Source: Mactra quadrangularis | Taxonomy: Eukaryota > Mollusca > Bivalvia > Venerida > Mactridae | DNA: 64,000 nucleotides | Direction of reading: 5' to 3' | Assembly: GCA_025267735.1 (NCBI GenBank) | Contig: CM046298.1 | Coordinates: forward strand, 40,077,917-40,141,916 | Part shown: one piece after another, positions 58,498 to 64,000 of the stretch | How the letters are laid out: the number at the start of each line of letters is the position of its first letter | Position numbering within the stretch: the first letter of the stretch is position 1 | Position numbers and translations under genes: made by a program | Notes under the pieces: generated by a model | The model's database searches: none | Seen by the model: only the letters and a program-made list of their open reading frames with translations | Told to the model about the DNA's origin: nothing

Positions 58498-60453
58498 TGG
58501 GAATATAAGTCAGGTGAACAGTCCTCTGTAAAATGACCATTACTTGTGTTGACACGGCATTAAACACAATTAAATCATATTAATACATAATTTGTGTTGA
58601 TCCAAATGGAAGAGATATCGGTCGTAAACATACAACTTTTTAACAAACACGCCAAAGCTAAACACGAAATGCACGAGTTCGGTGTGAGTCTAAACCGGTT
58701 TCAAAATCATGATATGGATTACTTTTCTACCATGCCGTGTTATTTAAACGTGTTTTAAATTTAGTGAAGGGGAAATTAGACTGTTTGGACTAATCTCATT
58801 TGGTTCTAAGAAGTTTTCTTTGCTTCTAGAGAGTTTTAATTGATTTAACAATCTTATTCCGTTGTGTTGCTAATTGATAGTTGATTTAATTAAAGAAGAT
58901 GACAATGTTATATCGTGTTTAAAGTACATGTACGCGTGTGGACAGGTTGATAATTTTCGTACTATGAACACGTGGAATTAAAATGTGAATACCAAGAAGC
59001 GGTGAGTATTTACAATTTTTCATTGTTGCATGTTTTGTTATTCAATTTGGATGTGCTAGCATATGACCTATTAGTGACCCATATTGGAACACATATGACA
59101 TTTTTGTCGCTGTAGAATGGACAATTTTAATTCCACAAAGTTTGCATGAGATTAGATTGGCTCGAAAACTCACAGGAGCAAACTCCATTCTTCTTATAAG
59201 ACTTACGGAAGGTATGCCTTTTTCAAATTGTGATAAGGAGGGATTTTTTATTTCAAACTACGAAGCGGAGTATCAAACTCCCTGGATTAACTTAGATATA
59301 ATAAAGTTCACATTTCTAAGGTTTATTTGACGATAGGGATTCGTTTAGGTGGTGAATAATAAGCTCAGTTTAATCACTCTACTGTACCCTTACGGAACGC
59401 CTAGGCGATAGTTGTTCGTCAGCTAACGGAATCATCCGAGGTGTGCCGAATGTACCGTACCTCAACTATGAACTTGAACCTCTGGCTATTCTTATTCAAA
59501 TCAACACCAATTTTATATCCAATCAAACATCGCAAAAACATCTAACTGCCATCTTAAAATTTGAAAGTGTAATGATAGTGTTAGTATTGGAAAAATGGAA
59601 TATATAAAAGATTTTATTGTATTGTTCAAGGTAACTCATGTTTTATTTTGTTCCGTATACCGTTTGGACACAGTTTGGATAAGTTTCCAAAAGTTATATT
59701 GAAAATCTAATAGTTGTTGAAATTGAAAAACATCCATCAAGTGGGTAGGGTAACTAAATACATTAAAATATCCATAAATTCCGGATAATTTTGATATATT
59801 TTGTAAGAAATACACTGTACTGCCGACTAAAATTTCACTTATACACACCCATCTAATTATTAACATTGGTAAAGCGAACCAATCGGAGATATTTTTCAAG
59901 GTTGACCCAGTGTCTATGACGGGTTCGAACCCAGGACCTCTCGAATCCAAAGAATGTGCCATACTATATAGAGATATAGAGTTATATAGATAAGTTATCG
60001 GTATTAGGGTCAAGGAATCCAAAGTTATGTGAACTAGCTGTTGTAAAATGACCTTAATTTGTTTTGACATGGCGTTAAATCCAACTAAAGACATTCTTTT
60101 TCCTAAATATATATTGTATATTTATGCTGGTACAAAAATAGCTTCGCCTGTAACAACAAATATATGTGAAATAAAAGTGATAAATTTTGTTTTCGAGTAA
60201 TCATGCATTTATTGTTTTGTTTCATGCTTTAGTTAAAATCGGACTTACAGTTGTAAACTGTTCATTATACATGTGATCAGTCGTTTCGTAATTGTTAAAA
60301 TTCACTCAGGGCTAGGGTCTTCATGGAAATTTCATCGAACCTTACTTCCGGCCGTTGTTTAATAGGCAGTAAGCCACCCCGTTTTTCTTTTCTATTTTTT
60401 TAACATTTACTTCTAATTATGTTCTATATTCATCTTATGCCTTGCTTTTACAG
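58498..60453. other. Intergenic or intron
   Basis: No coding exon is supported. A possible donor (AAGCG|GTGAGT) ends at about 59000. Open frames at 59142 and 59636 lack domain signatures; the latter runs over a tRNA-like fragment (59916-59963). Confidence 0.35.
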
Positions 60454-60525
60454 TTTACCAAACACACATTCGGAAGTCAGTACTGGTACATATTTGTGAT
60501 GGAACGTGATTACCCTGGACGCAAC
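60454..60525 (+). other. Possible non-coding or 5' UTR exon
   Basis: Bounded by TTTTACAG before and GTAAGT after. The only ATG inside would give a peptide that stops within the next candidate exon (61544 onward, after CCTTACAG). Could belong to a transcript that leads into 63690-63850. Weak. Confidence 0.25.
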
Positions 60526-60747
60526 GTAAGTTTTTATTAACATCTTGGCTTGCGAAAAATTTCCTGAGACTTCAATAAGGGACTTTAGTCAGTTATTCTC
60601 CTTTACATACTCTTAAAATATTGGGTCCAATTAGTTGGATTACTCGGATTTTACCCTTATTTTCAATGACAATTTGACACAATCAATTTTAAATACCCTT
60701 TTAACATTTAATTTGTTTGAAAATTAAGCAAAGAAGTGTTTTGTTGT

Positions 60748-61490
60748 TAAGGTTCAAGTAAAGTTTTTATTAGCATTGATTATAGTAAAATAAAAAATGC
60801 TCTAATTCTGTCGTACTTTCATCAAGAACAGTGTTTTATACATCAAACTATTTCTTAAGAAACATACAAAGTGATGCTGGCAATTAATTTAGATGAAAAC
60901 TTTTAACAAAAGATGCATTTGCAAAATTGATGCTGTAAAAATGAAAATAATAAAAGACATTCAATTCTTTTTACAAGTTAATTTAACATTAAATCATTTA
61001 CAGAACATTATAGTTTATATTCCAATGAAGGTACTTCAAAATATATAATCCCAATAAATGTTAAAACTAAACTACGGTATATGAAAAACATTTTGACATA
61101 TGCAAGTGTAATGGGTTTTCGCGACCCTGTTTCTACTTTCACTTTAGTTTTTCATTTGCCTTTGTTTTGTTTTAACATTTATTAATGTTATAAATATTAG
61201 AGTACCTTCATGGGAATATAAACTATAATGTTCTGTAAAGGATTTAATGTTAAATTTTGTTGTAAGAAAAGATTAATACATTTTAGTATTTTTATTTATA
61301 CAACATCAATTTTGCAAATACATCTTTTGTCAATTATTTTTTGTCATAATTGATGACAAGCATCACTTTGTATGTTTCATAAGGAACATGTTGATGTATA
61401 AAACACTACTCTGAGTGGAGATGTGCCAGAATTAGAGCATTTTCATTTTCACTGAATTATTTTGCAAACCAAGACTTTACATGAACCTTA
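60748..61490. repeat. Large imperfect inverted repeat (arms about 295 bp)
   Basis: 60748-61043 mirrors 61197-61490 with scattered mismatches and gaps (for example GAAACATACAAAGTGATGCT and its complement; ACAGAACATTATAGTTTATA and its complement). The spacer is about 153 bp. No coding sequence. Confidence 0.8.
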
Positions 61491-61723
61491 ATATCTTAAT
61501 TAACAAGAAAGATATTTGATGAAATATTTAATTATCCTTACAGAGGACCTCAATGATAAAGTCCGAGGATTCCAACTGATAGGACCTACTTGCCAATCGG
61601 ATGGCTTCAGACTTTTTCAAGGAAGGATAACTGACTAATATTCCTCATTAGCCTGTATTTACATACATTGTAGTAGTAAGCTGTTGTGTAGTGACCACAG
61701 CGTGAAATAAATTCTTACATGTA

Positions 61724-62096
61724 CAGTACCCATCAAAAGTATGGAGACAAAAAATACCATAATTCCGAATTTTGATGATTATTTTTTTTGAATCATTAAG
61801 TTCAATATATTTAAGTATGGTTGGTGATAAAATGAAAAACAGTTTTCATGAATGCAACACATTTATAAGATTCAGCATCTGACATCCTAAAGCCTCCAAA
61901 ACCATGCTAATAAGCAATTGTAATAATTTTCCATAACATAGCTTATATGCTTTTTTGAAGTCTCAGTTGTAATTATAATGATAAAAAAAATTAAAGCAAA
62001 ACTTTGAAGAGTTTCTGAATAAACAGTTATCAAATTTTAGATTAAGTCTATTTAGCAGGCCAAGTGAAAATGTCTCCAAACATTTGGTGGGTACCG
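61724..62096. mobile_element. Tc1/mariner-type MITE, copy 3
   Basis: Left CAGTACCCATCAAAAGTATG, right CATTTGGTGGGTACCG, flanked by TA. Same interior as copies 1 and 2. Confidence 0.72.
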
Positions 62097-62160
62097 TATG
62101 TCTCAGTTCAATTTGCTCAACTATTTATGTTGTTAAATTTTATTCATTTGTCAGTGGCGC

Positions 62161-62292
62161 ACACATTAACCCCGCTGATTTAAATACTCACTACAGTTCT
62201 TATTTTCTCAGGATCGATGAAAATATTTATGTATTTTGTACAAGGATTATGGAACACATTTCAAGTATTTGAATCAGCGGGGTAAATGTATG
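62161..62292. repeat. Small inverted repeat
   Basis: CCCCGCTGATTTAAATACT near 62170 pairs with AGTATTTGAATCAGCGGGG near 62264, with one mismatch. Confidence 0.65.
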
Positions 62293-63238
62293 CCTCATTG
62301 TTTTATAAAATAATTTATCTGACATGATAGAACAATGCTGAAACTGTGCTTTATTTATAGGTTATTTTTACCACTGTCTTAAATGAAACAATCACATGTA
62401 AATTTTCTTGTATTGGAACAAGTGCCTTCGGTGGATATTCAAACCAGAGCCCACTCGATCTCTAAACATTTGGGTTTTTATATTTTTTTCAATATTTTCC
62501 CTCACCACTGTACTGTAAAATTGCAATATAAAAAACATCAAAGTATATGGTCTGACTAGCGAAATGGTCATAATAAAAAATTTTCTTCTCTAAGTATTTG
62601 GTAATTAAAACTTGTCCACAATTATATGATATTGCATCTACAATGATTGCTTTATAGAGGAACTTTCCTGCATTACTGTCCCAGTTTTCATGTATTTATA
62701 AATTATATTGACCACATCTTGTTTTCAGATTGTATGAATTTATGGAGTGGATCAACGTTATAGACGTATAGCTGTGATATAATTTACTGTTTGTGTACAA
62801 ACTGGTTTGATGACAATTATCAACTACTTTTATCAAGGAAGTATATTTTCAAACAATATTACGTTTAAATATATAAGTAGTATTTTACATTAAATCTGCC
62901 TTTAAACATTTATACACATTTAGTCGACTCAATAATCCTGTAAGACAACCCCCTCACCATTGTGTTAATGACCTTTAGAGTACTAGTTTACATCTGAATT
63001 GAGTGAATCATTCGCCGATTGTTTTTGCTCAAGAAAACTTATTTGTGTCCTTTGTTGGATTCGAACCCGATATCTTACAATAAAAATGTTCTAGCCTTGG
63101 ACTACTTCCTGCTTATTGAGTATAGTTCTCATTTTTTTGGGGAGAAATATAACATTATGTCAATTATGTTAATATATGGTACAGATTTATATTACAATAC
63201 GTTGTTGCAAAATTATAAATGAAAGTCTTTAATGGACG

Positions 63239-63295
63239 TGAGTTATTATTTCCCTTTGATATGAACATTATCAAAGGGAGATAATAGCTCATACT
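63239..63295. repeat. Small inverted repeat
   Basis: GAGTTATTATTTCCCTTTGAT pairs with ATCAAAGGGAGATAATAGCTC, 8-bp loop region. Confidence 0.6.
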
Positions 63296-63689
63296 TATTT
63301 AAGGCAAAATTTATTGATCTTGTCCATGGATACAAAATAAAATTCAAAGTGGTTTAATAATATTCAATATTATTTTAAAAATTGTTAAATCGACTACATT
63401 AAAATACGTGTTTAATATATGTTAATATGTTTAATTTGATTAGTTTTTTTTCTGAGAAATGTTCTGTGGTCATAAATATAGTTTTGTATTAAGAAAATTC
63501 TACTTTATAATTAAGTAAGGGACTTTTTTTCTTTTTTACTTGAAAACTTAGGTACTTACATTATATTGTACTATTGTACAGACATCATGTTTTTATAATG
63601 TGTGTGCTTAATGTAATTGTACATAGACTAGGCTTTAATAAATAAATACTACATTATTTTCTGACCAACTGTTTCTTTTTCCTTTTCAG

Positions 63690-63850
63690 ATAAACGTAGT
63701 TGAGGCGTTGATGTTTAAGTATACATTAAAGCTTAGATATTAAAGATCTATCATTAAATGACTTCCTTAAGATGTAAAGTGTTTATTATAAACACATTGG
63801 TTATGGTTCAACATGGTGAAAGACATTTTGACAGTGACACTAAAGAGTTG
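63690..63850 (+). CDS. Possible first coding exon of a downstream gene (partial)
   Basis: Acceptor TTTTCAG at 63689 and donor TTG|GTAAGT at 63850. An ATG at 63758 opens 31 codons in phase 0 (MTSLRCKVFIINTLVMVQHG...). The VMVQHGERH stretch resembles the RHGER box of histidine phosphatases, though the leading Arg is missing. The rest of the gene would lie beyond the window. Weak evidence. Confidence 0.3.
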
Positions 63851-64000
63851 GTAAGTTTAAGTTAATTCTATATTCTAGATATGTCATTTGTTTATAAACT
63901 GAAGTACATGTTTACTATACATAGCACATACATTGGCTATTTACGGAGCACCTAAAGTGACATTTTGAAATACTTTTTTTATTATCACAACTATTTCGTT

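Noticed and set aside
59636..60094. 152-aa minus-strand frame
   Set aside because: Runs across a tRNA-like repeat fragment, has no domain, and shows no splice or promoter context.

Overview
The window is animal nuclear DNA, most likely from a mollusc (probably a bivalve). It is AT-rich, its genes have many short exons with GT-AG introns, and it is dense in MITEs, tRNA-derived SINE-like copies and minisatellites. The mollusc assignment is an inference from the repeat style and gene content; no species can be named.

Layout. (1) Positions 1-42607, plus strand: the 3' two thirds of a telomerase protein component 1 (TEP1) orthologue. I place 23 exons that splice in frame into 1056 codons of WD40 repeats ending at a TAA at 42607. 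(2) Positions 7175-28188, inside one TEP1 intron: a complete Polinton/Maverick (virus-like DNA transposon) of 21,014 bp. It has about 175-bp terminal inverted repeats and a perfect 6-bp target-site duplication (ATTCTA). (3) Positions 42608-64000: the TEP1 3' UTR, then a gene-poor stretch. It holds a hidden four-exon minus-strand gene for a small secreted cysteine-rich (pacifastin-like) peptide at 47890-49296, many MITEs, inverted repeats and satellites, and a possible first exon of another gene at 63690-63850.

The Polinton has the full replication and virion set. The plus strand carries integrase with chromodomain, penton-like minor capsid protein, a very basic core-like protein, major capsid protein and adenain-like protease, packed with 1-2 bp gaps or overlaps. 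The minus strand carries protein-primed type family B DNA polymerase, two small proteins and the FtsK/HerA-type packaging ATPase. Several genes carry spliceosomal introns that must be removed to give the catalytic protein. All core reading frames appear open after splicing, and the TIRs differ by about one base, so the copy looks young.

The most unusual part is the accessory region (18.98-23.04 kb). It encodes a stand-alone BIR-domain protein and, on the other strand, a CARD-RING protein. Together these are the parts of a cIAP-type inhibitor of apoptosis split over two genes in a virus-like element. They sit beside two putative zinc-binding proteins and a two-exon unknown gene, and are flanked by clusters of a short repeated noncoding element (at least nine copies in three clusters). 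This is the best candidate here for a previously undescribed system: a Polinton cassette that could modulate host cell death or ubiquitin signalling.
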